Shown piece by piece: positions 17,239 to 26,005 of a stretch of 64,000 bases of DNA; position 1 is the stretch's first letter; each line of letters starts with the position of its first letter. The position numbers were made by a program, and so were the translations under genes. Location of the stretch: positions 18,391-82,390 of the forward strand of contig NZ_JAUPEC010000019.1 in NCBI RefSeq assembly GCF_030551755.1, read 5' to 3'. This DNA comes from Pseudocolwellia sp. AS88. GTDB lineage: Bacteria; Pseudomonadota; Gammaproteobacteria; Enterobacterales; Alteromonadaceae. The notes beneath the pieces were generated by a model. It saw only the letters and a list, made by a program, of their open reading frames with translations. It had not been told where the DNA came from and searched no databases.

Positions 17239-17919
17239 ATGACCAGAAATACAATAATAGGTGTCTTTGCTAAGTCTCCTATCAAACCTCTAGAAAAACA
17301 CATTAGGTTGGTTGCTAAGTGCAGTAAACAACTTATTCCATTTTTCAATGCTTGTACCTCTTCAGATTGGGATACAGCAACTAAAATCCGCAAAAAAATC
17401 TCAACTCACGAAAAAGAAGCAGACGCGCTTAAACGTAAACTCAGATTAGAGCTCCCAAGTGGTTTATTTATGCCTGTTGAACGAACAGACTTACTTGAAC
17501 TTCTGTCAGAACAAGACAAAATAGCTAACAAAAGTAAAGACATTGCTGGACGTGTTTTAGGCCGTAAAATTGTCATTCCTGACAGTTTACAAGTTTCTTT
17601 CCTTGCCTATTTAGAACGTAACTTAGATGCGATACAAAAAGCAACTGAAGCAATTAATGAGTTAGATGACTTATTAGAAACTGGTTTTCGAGGGATCGAA
17701 GTAGAGTTGGTCGAAAAAATGATCAACGAATTAGATTTAATAGAAAATGACACAGACACTATGCAAATAAAAATAAGACAAGATTTATTAGATATTGAAG
17801 CAGATTTAAATCCTGTAGATGTAATATTTTTATATCAAATTATAGATTGGGTTGGCGAACTTGCCGATATTGCTGAGCGTGTAGGTGCTCGTTTAGAAAT
17901 AATGCTAGCGAGAAAATAA
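17239..17919 (+). CDS. DUF47/TIGR00153 PhoU-like protein paired with PiT
   Basis: The 226-residue helical protein belongs to the DUF47 (TIGR00153) family, distant relatives of PhoU. The N-terminal segment FAKSPIKPLEKHI and the charged helices ISTHEKEADALKRKL and LIENDTDTMQIKIRQ are typical. It ends nine bases before the adjacent PiT transporter, a conserved gene pair. The likely role is control of that transporter; this rests on gene association, not on a visible active site. It starts after a 173-base gap from phoU, so it is probably a separate transcript. Confidence 0.85.
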   Translation: MTRNTIIGVFAKSPIKPLEKHIRLVAKCSKQLIPFFNACTSSDWDTATKIRKKISTHEKEADALKRKLRLELPSGLFMPVERTDLLELLSEQDKIANKSKDIAGRVLGRKIVIPDSLQVSFLAYLERNLDAIQKATEAINELDDLLETGFRGIEVELVEKMINELDLIENDTDTMQIKIRQDLLDIEADLNPVDVIFLYQIIDWVGELADIAERVGARLEIMLARK

Positions 17920-17928
17920 GGGCTAATT

Positions 17929-19194
17929 ATGGATATTTTAATTTCAAGTGGCTCTACGCTAATCATCATGGCTGCACTCGTTGGCTTTTTTATGGCCTGG
18001 GGTATTGGTGCAAATGATGTAGCAAATGCTATGGGTACATCGGTTGGCTCTAAAGCATTAACAATAAAACAAGCAATTATCATTGCGATGATATTTGAAT
18101 TTGCAGGTGCATATTTAGCGGGTGGTGAAGTTACCTCAACTATCCGTAAAGGTATTATTGATGCAAGTTATTTTGTAGATTCTCCTGAACTACTAGTATT
18201 TGGTATGATCTCAGCGCTATTTGCGGCAGCAACTTGGTTATTAGTTGCTTCAGTACTAGGTTGGCCTGTTTCTACTACCCATTCGATTGTTGGTGCAATT
18301 ATTGGTTTTGCTGCTATTGGGGTGAGCCCGGATACAGTAGCTTGGGGTAAAGTAGGGGGCATTGTTGGTAGTTGGGTTGTAACACCACTAATATCAGGTG
18401 TTATCGCTTTTGCCATCTTTAATAGTGCACAAAAACTTATTTTTGATACTGAAAACCCTTTAAAACAAGCTAAACGCTATGTTCCATTTTATATGTTCCT
18501 TGCCGGTTTTGTTTTAGCGCTTGTAACAATAAAGAAAGGTTTAAAGCATATTGGTTTAGATATTGGCAGTACTGAAGGTTACATTTACGCGATTATTGTT
18601 GCATTAGTTGTAGCTGTTATAGGTAAAGTCTTTATCTCTCGTCTTAAGTTCGATGAGAAAGCGGCTAAAAAAACTCACTATGCTAACGTTGAAAAAGTAT
18701 TTGCTATCTTAATGATTGTTACTGCTTGTTGTATGGCATTTGCACATGGTTCAAATGATGTTGCAAACGCTATTGGTCCATTAGCTGCTGTAGAGAGTAT
18801 TATTAGCAACGAAGGTCAAATTGCTAAGAAAGCTGCTATTGCATGGTGGATATTACCTCTAGGTGGTTTTGGTATTGTTGCAGGTCTAGCATTATTTGGA
18901 CATAAAGTTATTGCAACCATTGGTAATGGTATTACACATTTAACTCCTAGTAGAGGTTTCGCAGCAGAATTAGCTGCAGCTTGTACTGTTGTTATCGCTT
19001 CTGGTACAGGTCTTCCTATCTCGACAACACAAACGCTTGTTGGTGCTGTTTTAGGTGTGGGAATGGCACGAGGTATCGCTGCAATCAACCTAGGTGTTGT
19101 TCGTAATATTGTTATTTCGTGGGTAATAACATTACCTATAGGTGCAGGTCTTTCAATTATATTCTTCTGGATTTTGAAAGCATCTTTTACCTAA
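17929..19194 (+). CDS. Low-affinity inorganic phosphate transporter, PiT family
   Basis: The 421-residue inner-membrane protein has about ten helices and the duplicated PiT signatures GANDVANAMGTSVGSKALT (about 24-42) and AHGSNDVANAIGPLAAV. Each repeat has a second motif, VSTTHSIVGAIIGFA and ISTTQTLVGAVLGVG. PiT proteins import metal-phosphate by symport with H+ or Na+. The DUF47 partner lies immediately upstream. A strong bidirectional terminator follows. Whether H+ or Na+ is used cannot be read from the sequence. Confidence 0.93.
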   Translation: MDILISSGSTLIIMAALVGFFMAWGIGANDVANAMGTSVGSKALTIKQAIIIAMIFEFAGAYLAGGEVTSTIRKGIIDASYFVDSPELLVFGMISALFAAATWLLVASVLGWPVSTTHSIVGAIIGFAAIGVSPDTVAWGKVGGIVGSWVVTPLISGVIAFAIFNSAQKLIFDTENPLKQAKRYVPFYMFLAGFVLALVTIKKGLKHIGLDIGSTEGYIYAIIVALVVAVIGKVFISRLKFDEKAAKKTHYANVEKVFAILMIVTACCMAFAHGSNDVANAIGPLAAVESIISNEGQIAKKAAIAWWILPLGGFGIVAGLALFGHKVIATIGNGITHLTPSRGFAAELAAACTVVIASGTGLPISTTQTLVGAVLGVGMARGIAAINLGVVRNIVISWVITLPIGAGLSIIFFWILKASFT

Positions 19195-19210
19195 AATTAA
19201 CATTTAGTGT

Positions 19211-19296
19211 TTGTGGTTAACTCTTTGCGAATTAACCACAAAAACAGAAGTTAAAAATAAAGCCCCGATAATGCGAATTATCGGGGCTTTTTTTTG
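19211..19296. terminator. Tandem hairpins with bidirectional terminator between the PiT gene and ppiC
   Basis: A perfect 12-bp stem (AGCCCCGATAAT at 19261-19272 with ATTATCGGGGCT at 19277-19288, loop GCGA) is followed by eight or more Ts on the plus strand and preceded by an A-rich stretch, so it can terminate both convergent genes. An upstream 10-bp hairpin (TTGTGGTTAA at 19211 with TTAACCACAA at 19232) precedes it. Confidence 0.9.
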
Positions 19297-19396
19297 TTAC
19301 TTTTCAGTTGAAACGTTAAAGACCACTACATTAAATGTTAACGATTAATGATCATGAATAAAGCTAACTAAGTTACTTAAGCTAAACAGTAAGCTA

Positions 19397-19675
19397 TTAA
19401 GTACGAGAAGTAACTTCTAATAAATGATAACCAAATTGTGTTTTAACAGGACCTTGAACTGTATTTAGGTCAGCACTAAAAACAACTTTATCAAATTCTG
19501 GAACCATTTGGCCTGGACCGAATGTACCTAAGTCACCACCTTGTGCTTTTGATGGGCAGTTAGAGTGTGCTTTAGCTACTTCAGCAAAGTCTTTACCTGC
19601 TTCAATTTCTGCTTTAAGTGCTAAACATTGTTCTTCAGTATCTACTAATAAATGGCGTGCTGCTGCTTGACTCAT
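19397..19675 (-). CDS. ppiC: Parvulin-type peptidyl-prolyl isomerase PpiC
   Basis: The 92-residue protein is a stand-alone parvulin domain: ARHLLVDTEEQCLALK at the N terminus, GGDLGTFGPGQMVPEFD in the middle and TQFGYHLLEVTSRT at the C terminus. It catalyses cis-trans isomerisation of prolyl bonds in the cytoplasm, since no signal peptide is present. Length and motifs match E. coli PpiC. AAGGAT precedes the start. Confidence 0.95.
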   Translation of the reverse strand: MSQAAARHLLVDTEEQCLALKAEIEAGKDFAEVAKAHSNCPSKAQGGDLGTFGPGQMVPEFDKVVFSADLNTVQGPVKTQFGYHLLEVTSRT

Positions 19676-19862
19676 AATTTATCCTTATGTTTTGTCATAT
19701 AATTAAGCGCACAATAACGTAATTGATGACTAATTTAAATAAGCGCGCTTTAGTTAATACATTTTTATTGAGTTAGAGTATGTTAAATGAACTATTTAGT
19801 TTTAATTGACACTTTTAATGATGTGTGGATGCCGTTCAGGTGATAAATCTATTATGTCGAGG

Positions 19863-20104
19863 TTAGTTAACTTCAGTTCGGGGATGATATTTTACTCAAG
19901 AATGCTATTTAGGCGCCTATCTGCGTTACCTGCATGGATGCAGGTACTTGGTTTTATCAGGAATAAAAATATCTTGGTCATCACATAAATTTAATCATTG
20001 AGAGAGAATTAAGGGCTTTTATGTTCTTAACCTTGATAAAGATAAAATATACTCTAATAAATCAATTGGTTATTGAATCCATCAACCCGAGTTAAGGTTA
20101 ATTA
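19863..20104. repeat. Intergenic repeat, copy A (MITE-like family)
   Basis: About 242 bases with degenerate inverted ends: GTTAACTTCAGTTCGGGG at the left and CCCGAGTTAAGGTTAATTA at the right. It aligns over most of its length with the reverse complement of copy C (21069-21339), sharing TTTACTCAA-AATGCTATTTA, the run ATTGAGAGAGAATTAA and TAATAAATCAAT, with a 30-base-scale indel in the middle. It has no open reading frame worth calling and lies between ppiC and the exported-protein gene. Confidence 0.75.
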
Positions 20105-20188
20105 GGGCGGCTGTTTAGGTATAAAGCAGGTGAAAGGCTTCTTCGTATTAATCTACAAATAATGACTTCGGATGTTAAATGAGCTGGA

Positions 20189-20296
20189 TTAACTAACCTC
20201 TATCCATGGTGGAAAATACCATAAGATTCAATAAAATTAATTTTTTATCAATGGCTTATTGAGTGCCATGTTTATCCCTAGCTGAAGTTAACTAGA
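20189..20296. repeat. Intergenic repeat, copy B (short form)
   Basis: About 108 bases beginning TTAACTAACCTC and ending TAGCTGAAGTTAACTAG. Read in reverse it starts CTAGTTAACTTCAGCTAGGG and has ACTCAATAAGCC, matching the left end of copy A and the inner end segment of copies C and D. The centre is different and shorter. It lies just downstream of copy A. Confidence 0.55.
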
Positions 20297-20515
20297 CCAA
20301 TATTATGATGTTTAGTAGATATGAGCATAGAAAGAGAAGATAAGCTTTATAGAGGGTTTTAATTTATCTAGTGAGGATTATGTTTGTCGAAAAAAGTGTA
20401 AGCTGCAAGGTGCTTCTATAACTCTCACAGCTTTATCTTAGGTGGTATCGCGATTTTATCTAATGGATTGCTATATAAATATTAACTACGGCTTAACATT
20501 ATTATCTCTAAAGAA

Positions 20516-20956
20516 TTATTTTTTAACTTCGCAGTTGATTGCATTTTTGTCTTCAGGCATATCGCCGCTCATAGAGTGACTTCTATATTGAGGCGAATCA
20601 TTATATGAAAACTTAGCTAATATTTGCTGTAACTTATCGTTAAATATAGTCGCTAATTCAAATATTTTATTTTTCTTTGTAAAGTCTTGTGCAGGAATGT
20701 AACTTCCAGATACTGAGGTTGAAAGACTTAATAAAGGTCTGTTAATTAATCCATCATAATTATTAGCTTTTAAAGTACTAATTTGCTTTGAGCTTTGACT
20801 TACAAGTTTATTTACTTGTTTAGCAGCTAAATCTGATGTGCTATAAGTTACAGCCGTAATAATAGTTTGTTTATCATTTGCATGAGAAATTGTAGAACAT
20901 AAACCAATTGTACCCAATGTTATGGCGATAATTGTTGATATGATTTTAGATTTCAT
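20516..20956 (-). CDS. Small exported protein of unknown function
   Basis: The 146-residue protein starts with a clear Sec signal peptide (MKSKIISTIIAITLGTIG..., cleavage probably after SHA near residue 26). The mature part has Ser/Gln/Lys-rich helices (DLAAKQVNKLVSQSSKQIS) and FNDKLQQILAKFSYNDSPQYR, ending in an acidic tail with one Cys. I recognise no family. It should be periplasmic or secreted. It sits alone between inverted copies A/B and C of the repeat family, about 630 bases from any other gene on the right. Codon use looks like its neighbours. Confidence 0.6.
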   Translation of the reverse strand: MKSKIISTIIAITLGTIGLCSTISHANDKQTIITAVTYSTSDLAAKQVNKLVSQSSKQISTLKANNYDGLINRPLLSLSTSVSGSYIPAQDFTKKNKIFELATIFNDKLQQILAKFSYNDSPQYRSHSMSGDMPEDKNAINCEVKK

Positions 20957-21068
20957 TGTTTATTCCACTAGGTTTATTATCTTTAGAATACACTGTAGTT
21001 ACAATACAGTAGATAAATTGTAACTAATTCTATCTTATTAGCAACATAAGATCTACGGTAAAAAGAAG

Positions 21069-21339
21069 TAACCTCAACTCTAGTTAATGGATTTAATAAC
21101 TCATTGATTTATTGAAGTATCGTTTAGCTTTATCTGTATTAACGAGATAAAAACCTTTAATTCTCTCTCAATCATGAAATTTAGGTGATTATCAAGGCTT
21201 TTCTATAAACCAATAACAGACTGTTGGCCGTAAAAAGATGTTTTTTATTCCTAAGAAAAACCAAATACCTACTGATAACATAGATAGTCTCTTAAATAGC
21301 ATTATTGAGTAAAATAGCTTAACTCGAGTTGAAGTTACT
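21069..21339. repeat. Intergenic repeat, copy C (inverted relative to A)
   Basis: About 271 bases from GTAACCTCAACTCTAGTTAA to TTAACTCGAGTTGAAGTTAC. Its ends are inverted repeats of each other (TAACCTCAACTCT / TAACTTCAACTCG when read inward). The reverse complement aligns with copy A along most of the length. It contains no ORF. Together with A it brackets the exported-protein gene in opposite orientation. Confidence 0.75.
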
Positions 21340-21588
21340 CATATAAGATATGAACGAAGTTTTTATAAAAAAATCCCAATTTTTTATATATTAAATGAGA
21401 GTTGTATTTAAATAAGTAATTATTGAGTCAAAATAAACGTTTTGTAACATAGTTTACGGGGGCGTTAGTGGCTTTAATTGTAGATATAAGCTCTATATTT
21501 TATTTTTATTAGACAATGAATTTAGAACAGAGGGTAACAATGTTTTTTTTAACCTAGATATTATTAAAGTTTTATACGTTTTTAACGG

Positions 21589-22308
21589 TTAACTCAAACA
21601 ATAAAACATAAATGGGATTAAAAATGGGCTCACAATGGCTGTAATTATCGCTGATAAAATAAGTGCCAAAGAACCATAAGCAGAGTGTTGATAACTAATT
21701 TTATTGATAGTAGCAGTGCCCAAACTATGACTTGCCGCACCAATTGCTGAACCTTGAGCTTCAGCTGACCTGACATTAATAAAATTTAACCAGGCAGGGC
21801 CAAACATTGCACCAAAGAAACCAGCTAAGATAATTGCAAAAGCAGTGATAGAAGCATTTCCATTTAAAGCATCCGCAAGAGAAAGTGCAATAGGCGTGGT
21901 TACAGATTTTAACGATAAAGATACTGCAACCTCAGGGATAGCTATCAGCCATACGGTTAGTATCATACTAACCGATATAACGATAAATACGCCTAATGTA
22001 AATAATAACAGTAAGGTGCTGAGTTGGCGTTTTATCGTATTTAAATGTTGATATAGTGGGAATCCTAATGCGACTACAGCGGGTTCTATAAGTGAAGTTA
22101 ATAATTGAGTATGACCAAAATACTCTTTAAATGGCATTTTTAGATAGATTACACCAGCAGAAATAACGATTATTGAGAACAGTAAAGGGTTAAGCCATAT
22201 AGCTTTTACCTTAGATTGCATTAATGCAAAAAACTGATAAATACCTAAGGTACAAACGATAAGTAAGGTCGACATGCCTACTGAAAGTAATTGATCTGTG
22301 TAGGCCAT
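21589..22308 (-). CDS. lrgB: LrgB family membrane protein
   Basis: The 239-residue hydrophobic protein has about seven predicted helices and the LrgB motifs LIEPAVVALGFPLYQ (about 70-84), SVTTPIALSLADALNGN and GAASHSLGTA (about 190-200). It forms a pair with LrgA, eight bases upstream. LrgAB/CidAB systems are linked to control of murein hydrolase export, and in some bacteria and plant plastids to uptake of pyruvate or glycolate. The latter role is equally possible here. Confidence 0.88.
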   Translation of the reverse strand: MAYTDQLLSVGMSTLLIVCTLGIYQFFALMQSKVKAIWLNPLLFSIIVISAGVIYLKMPFKEYFGHTQLLTSLIEPAVVALGFPLYQHLNTIKRQLSTLLLLFTLGVFIVISVSMILTVWLIAIPEVAVSLSLKSVTTPIALSLADALNGNASITAFAIILAGFFGAMFGPAWLNFINVRSAEAQGSAIGAASHSLGTATINKISYQHSAYGSLALILSAIITAIVSPFLIPFMFYCLS

Positions 22309-22316
22309 TTGCTATT

Positions 22317-22694
22317 TCACTCGCTCAGATTTTCTGTAGTTTGCGTGCTATTTTGTCTTCTGATTTTTAATTCAAATAACACACCAATAACAGTAATAAG
22401 AAGAAATGTAGTGATAAATATAATAAAAACAATAGCAAAGCCGTGTTGTTTAATTAAGTCAAAATGCTCAATAATCCCTACACCTGCCGGCACAAAACAA
22501 ACAATCATATTTTTCATTATCCATTCGATGCTTGATTTGATTTTATCTGCTGATAAAACTTTAAAATGTAATAATAGCGTGAAGCAAATTAAGCCATACA
22601 AACTTGAAGGTAAGCCTCCAAGAGTATAAGCAATAAATTTACCAATTAAAACGCAACCAGCAATAGCTAGAATGCTATAAATTACATCTTTCAA
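22317..22694 (-). CDS. lrgA: LrgA/CidA family holin-like protein
   Basis: The 125-residue protein has four predicted helices. GLPSSLYGLICFTLLL (about 27-42) and IVCFVPAGVGIIEHFDLIKQHG (split across helices 3 and the following loop) match the LrgA/CidA family. It ends with a charged cytoplasmic tail. The gene lies 19 bases after the LysR regulator and 8 before lrgB, all in one direction, so they should be co-transcribed. Confidence 0.88.
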   Translation of the reverse strand: MKDVIYSILAIAGCVLIGKFIAYTLGGLPSSLYGLICFTLLLHFKVLSADKIKSSIEWIMKNMIVCFVPAGVGIIEHFDLIKQHGFAIVFIIFITTFLLITVIGVLFELKIRRQNSTQTTENLSE

Positions 22695-22713
22695 TTAACT
22701 TACCTAACTGTGT

Positions 22714-23649
22714 TTAGCATTCTGAAGCGGCTTCTATCACTAATTGTCTAAACCATATATGGCTAGCATCATGATGAAGAAGAGGGCTCCAGATCATTTT
22801 TAATTCAATATCTGGAATATCGAAAGGTGGATCTATTATTGTGTATTTATCTTCACTCTTATGAATCATTGCTGCTTTAGTTGGAAGTGTTGCCACTAAT
22901 CCATCTTCATAAGCTAATTGCATTGCTACATTGTAGTTACGGGTGAATACTTTAATATCGCGTTTTTTACCGAGTCGGGCTAGAGCTTCATCAACCCATC
23001 CTAATTTTTGTACGTCTTTAGGATTCATTCCCACACCAACACCAAAACCAGTTTTCGAAACCCAAACGTGTTTAGATGATAAATAGGTACTCAAATTAAA
23101 ATCCGCTGCAATAGGATTATCAGCGCTAATTAAGCATGAAAAACTGTCTTTCCAAACGGTTTTTTGATGAAATGACTGTGGAAGTTCATCAAAACGATTG
23201 ATAGCCATATCAATTTTTCCTGCTTCAACATCATGAAATGTTACGTCGCTAGGTGTCATAATATCAATAGTTACATTAGGCGCTATTTTATTAATCTTTC
23301 TTAAAAGATTAGGTAATAAGGTGGAAGCTGCATAGTCACTTGCCATAATTCTAAAGACACGTTGACTGTTTTCTTCGTTAAACTCTTCTTCACCTTGCAG
23401 AGCTTCTTCAAGTTCTAACAAAATCTTTCTTATAGTAGGTGCTAATGCTCTAGAGCGTTCAGTAGGAACCATACCATCAGAAGTTCTTACAAGAATGGGG
23501 TCATTGAATAACACTCTTAATCTTTTTAAACCATTGCTCATGGCTGGTTGTGTAATATTAAGTTGGCCAGCAGCACGGGTGACATTTTTTTCTCTTAATA
23601 AAACGTCTAAATAAATGAGGAGATTTAAATCGATTTTTGAAATATTCAT
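22714..23649 (-). CDS. LysR family transcriptional regulator linked to lrgAB
   Basis: The 311-residue protein has the N-terminal winged HTH LLREKNVTRAAGQLNITQPAMSNGLKRL-type helix (about residues 16-43) and a periplasmic-binding-like effector domain of the NodD/NahR/LinR class (about 92-305). LysR genes are more often divergent from their target; here the regulator is the first gene of the apparent lysR-lrgA-lrgB operon. By position it probably controls lrgAB and itself in response to a small carboxylate or similar effector; this is inference. Confidence 0.88.
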   Translation of the reverse strand: MNISKIDLNLLIYLDVLLREKNVTRAAGQLNITQPAMSNGLKRLRVLFNDPILVRTSDGMVPTERSRALAPTIRKILLELEEALQGEEEFNEENSQRVFRIMASDYAASTLLPNLLRKINKIAPNVTIDIMTPSDVTFHDVEAGKIDMAINRFDELPQSFHQKTVWKDSFSCLISADNPIAADFNLSTYLSSKHVWVSKTGFGVGVGMNPKDVQKLGWVDEALARLGKKRDIKVFTRNYNVAMQLAYEDGLVATLPTKAAMIHKSEDKYTIIDPPFDIPDIELKMIWSPLLHHDASHIWFRQLVIEAASEC

Positions 23650-23671
23650 GAGATCAATAATACTTTGTATA

Positions 23672-23692
23672 GTTATAACTTAAGTATATAAC
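23672..23692. promoter_or_regulatory. Near-palindrome upstream of the LysR gene
   Basis: GTTATAACTTAAGTATATAAC is almost palindromic about CTTAAG and lies 23 bases upstream of the LysR start codon, where an autoregulatory LysR site would be expected. No T-N11-A test beyond this could be made by eye. Confidence 0.35.
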
Positions 23693-23901
23693 TTTTATAG
23701 TTAATTATCTCAAGTGATTTCTATATCACAGTTAAGGTATGGCATATATCCTCCTATTTTGAGAAGGTTAATACATTAACTTTTATCAATTAAATTGTAT
23801 TTTTTTATTAAAAATAAATAATAAATTACAAGTGGTTAAGTTAGTTAAAGCAATACTAAGATTGGATGGTTGTTATTTGGGAAGCTATTCAAAGATATAC
23901 A

Positions 23902-23935
23902 AAAATAAAAAACCGCATAACATGTATGCGGTTTT
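23902..23935 (-). terminator. Intrinsic terminator of the mscS-DUF481 operon
   Basis: AAAACCGCATA (23909-23919) and TATGCGGTTTT (23925-23935) form a perfect 11-bp stem with loop ACATG, followed on the minus strand by a T-rich tract. It lies 27 bases past the DUF481 stop. Confidence 0.9.
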
Positions 23936-23961
23936 ATTAGATCGAAATGTTTTAATATTAA

Positions 23962-24732
23962 TTAAAAACTATATACCAACGTAATCGCTGTTTGTGTATC
24001 AAGTTTCTTAATATCATCATCAACTTCAGTATTGTAATCAAGTTTGATTGATACTTTTAATTGTAGAGTTTCAATTAACTTAGTTGTTAATGAAGACTCA
24101 GCATTAAAAACACTATTCTTACCTGATTTTGGTGCATATTTAGCACTTGCTGATTGCTTAAATTCAACATGCTCATTGATTTGTCTTATATAAAGCGCTT
24201 GAGCTTGAACAATAAAAGCAGTGTTAACTTCTGATGTATCTTTAATTACATCTCGTTTGTAACCAGGACCGATATCGGCAAAAAATGATGATGTTTCACT
24301 TTTATACCATTCACGACCTAAACCAAGTGAAAAAGAGCTTTGGTTGTCGAAGTTACCCGTAATACTGTTGTCTTCATAAGACACATCACTATAAACATAG
24401 CTTTTGTTAGACTTGTTTAGAATGTAATTTGTCTTTGAAACTATTGACCACTTTCTGTCTGTTGTTTCGAATTCATCAGTACCATCATCTTGTTCTTGAT
24501 CAGCTTTTTTAACTAAGATGTCAAAAGCAAGAGTACTACGCCAAAGATCCTTCTCGTATTTAAAATCGTAACCGCCTTTTAAATCAACACTTTTCGTGTT
24601 ACCCGTCTTAAAAAGCATACCTAATTCAGCAGAAGAAGAAATTGCCGATTTTTCAGCTGGCTCAGCAGCTAACGCTACCGAGCTAGATAATGTTAAGCCA
24701 AGAGCAGCGGCTACAATTAATTTTTGGTCCAT
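23962..24732 (-). CDS. DUF481 outer-membrane beta-barrel protein (YdiY-like)
   Basis: The 256-residue protein has a Sec signal peptide (cleavage probably after ALA near residue 22). Alternating amphipathic strands follow: SSSAELGMLFKTGNTKSVDLKGG, and SFSLGLGREWYKSETSSFFADIGPGY as separate strands. It ends with aromatic Phe, as outer-membrane barrels do. GMLFKTGNTKS and the C-terminal strand are typical of DUF481. Function in the family is not established. It begins one base after the mscS stop, so translation is tightly coupled to the mechanosensitive channel, which suggests an envelope-stress or osmotic context. Confidence 0.82.
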   Translation of the reverse strand: MDQKLIVAAALGLTLSSSVALAAEPAEKSAISSSAELGMLFKTGNTKSVDLKGGYDFKYEKDLWRSTLAFDILVKKADQEQDDGTDEFETTDRKWSIVSKTNYILNKSNKSYVYSDVSYEDNSITGNFDNQSSFSLGLGREWYKSETSSFFADIGPGYKRDVIKDTSEVNTAFIVQAQALYIRQINEHVEFKQSASAKYAPKSGKNSVFNAESSLTTKLIETLQLKVSIKLDYNTEVDDDIKKLDTQTAITLVYSF

Positions 24733-24733
24733 A

Positions 24734-25558
24734 TTAGTCTTCTTTATTCATGTGCAAACCCATTTGTGGGTAAGGGATTTCAATACCAGCTTCGTCAAGA
24801 GAAACCTTGATTGTTTCTAATAAATCAAAGTATACAGGCCAGTAGTTTGCTGATTTAACCCAAGGACGAAGCACTAAATTAACAGAACTATCAGCTAATT
24901 CGCTTACACCGATAGTTACAGCTTGATCTTTTAATACTAATTCATGTTCGTTAGCAATTTTTGCTAAGATTTCTTTAGTTTTAGCAAGATCTGCGTCATA
25001 GCTTACACCAATAACTAAGTCGATTCTACGAGTAGGTTTAGTTGAGTAGTTAGTGATTGTACCGCTTGTAATAGCTGAGTTAGGGATAATAAGAGTTTTG
25101 TTATCGCCAGACTTTAATTGAGTTGAGAAAATATGAATTTCTTCAACTACACCCGCACTGCCTGCTACTTCAACAAAGTCGCCGCTTTTGAAAGGTTTTA
25201 AAACAATAAGTAAAACACCAGAAGCAAAGTTAGATAAAGAACCTTGTAGTGCTAAACCTACAGCTAAACCTGCAGCACCAATAATTGCAACAAGAGATGT
25301 TGTATTGAAGCCCATGTGTGAAATCGCAGCGATAATCGATACGAAGAATATTAAGCTAAATAAAATACTACCAACAAAGCTTGCAACAGCTTTATCAATG
25401 TTCTTAGCAAGTAATACTTTGATAACGGTGTTGCTAACAACTCTAGCAACCCATTTACCAATAATAATGATCGCGATAGCGATAGCAAAATCTATAACAT
25501 ATTGTACGAGTTGATCTTGGTTAGCAGAAAACCATTCAGTAATCATTTCCATTTTCAT
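24734..25558 (-). CDS. mscS: Small-conductance mechanosensitive channel, MscS family
   Basis: The 274-residue protein is close in length to E. coli MscS (286). It has three N-terminal helices (about 18-36, 60-80, 85-105). The third, Gly/Ala-rich one is the pore helix AIIGAAGLAVGLALQGSLSN. The beta domain GDFVEVAGSAGVVEEIHIFSTQ and the cytoplasmic cage (about 175-265) follow. It opens on membrane tension to release solutes on hypo-osmotic shock. It is the first gene of a two-gene unit with the DUF481 protein. Confidence 0.93.
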   Translation of the reverse strand: MKMEMITEWFSANQDQLVQYVIDFAIAIAIIIIGKWVARVVSNTVIKVLLAKNIDKAVASFVGSILFSLIFFVSIIAAISHMGFNTTSLVAIIGAAGLAVGLALQGSLSNFASGVLLIVLKPFKSGDFVEVAGSAGVVEEIHIFSTQLKSGDNKTLIIPNSAITSGTITNYSTKPTRRIDLVIGVSYDADLAKTKEILAKIANEHELVLKDQAVTIGVSELADSSVNLVLRPWVKSANYWPVYFDLLETIKVSLDEAGIEIPYPQMGLHMNKED

Positions 25559-25938
25559 ATCCTTTATTTTAAGTTGGTAATATTTTGAAACAAATTGATT
25601 ATATATGATGTTTTTTATTATAAAAAGAGATCTTGTTAAAAAGTGTTAATTTTTTGTTAATTTTTTGTTTTTTAGTGGGCTGTAGCTTTATATTTTGTTT
25701 AACAAGATAGGTATATTAAGAGGGGATTTATAGGTAATTGATATGTAAAAGTGATTTGAAAGCATTAAATTGACTTTGTGTTTATTGATTTATTTTATTA
25801 CCAAAAGACAAAATAGAACTTATTGAAAATAATTTTCTGACTTAAATTGAGTTTTAAAAGTAGAAAATATAGTTACTGAATAACTATAGTTGAAATTATC
25901 AAAAAGGGAGGTTTTAAAGATAAATAAATTAAGGGAAT
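25559..25938. other. AT-rich intergenic region upstream of mscS
   Basis: No gene is visible. TCTTGTTAAA (25631-25640) recurs in exact inverted form as TTTAACAAGA (25698-25707), enclosing a T-rich stretch with the tandem repeat TTAATTTTTTG. This lies about 75-150 bases upstream of the mscS start and could be a regulatory palindrome. Nothing else stands out. Confidence 0.4.
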
Positions 25939-25979
25939 AAAAAAGGTATTTAATAACGTAACTTTCATTATTAAATACC
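25939..25979 (-). terminator. Intrinsic terminator of epd-pgk
   Basis: GGTATTTAATAA (25945-25956) and TTATTAAATACC (25968-25979) form a perfect 12-bp stem with an 11-base loop. On the minus strand it is followed by TTTTTTATTCCC. It lies about 120 bases past the pgk stop; repeat copy D sits between them and would be part of the 3' UTR. Confidence 0.85.
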
Positions 25980-26005
25980 CGAGTTTTTGGATAGATTTAA
26001 TTAGA

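Larger units (their letters stand above)
23650..23961. other. Intergenic region between the LysR gene and the DUF481 gene
   Basis: It contains the near-palindrome near the LysR start and the DUF481 terminator at 23902-23935. The rest is plain AT-rich sequence with no ORF or repeat that I recognise. Confidence 0.5.

Noticed and set aside
19806..19988. 60-codon plus-strand ORF after ppiC
   Set aside because: It lies almost wholly inside repeat copy A, has no Shine-Dalgarno, and its sequence is not kept in copy C.
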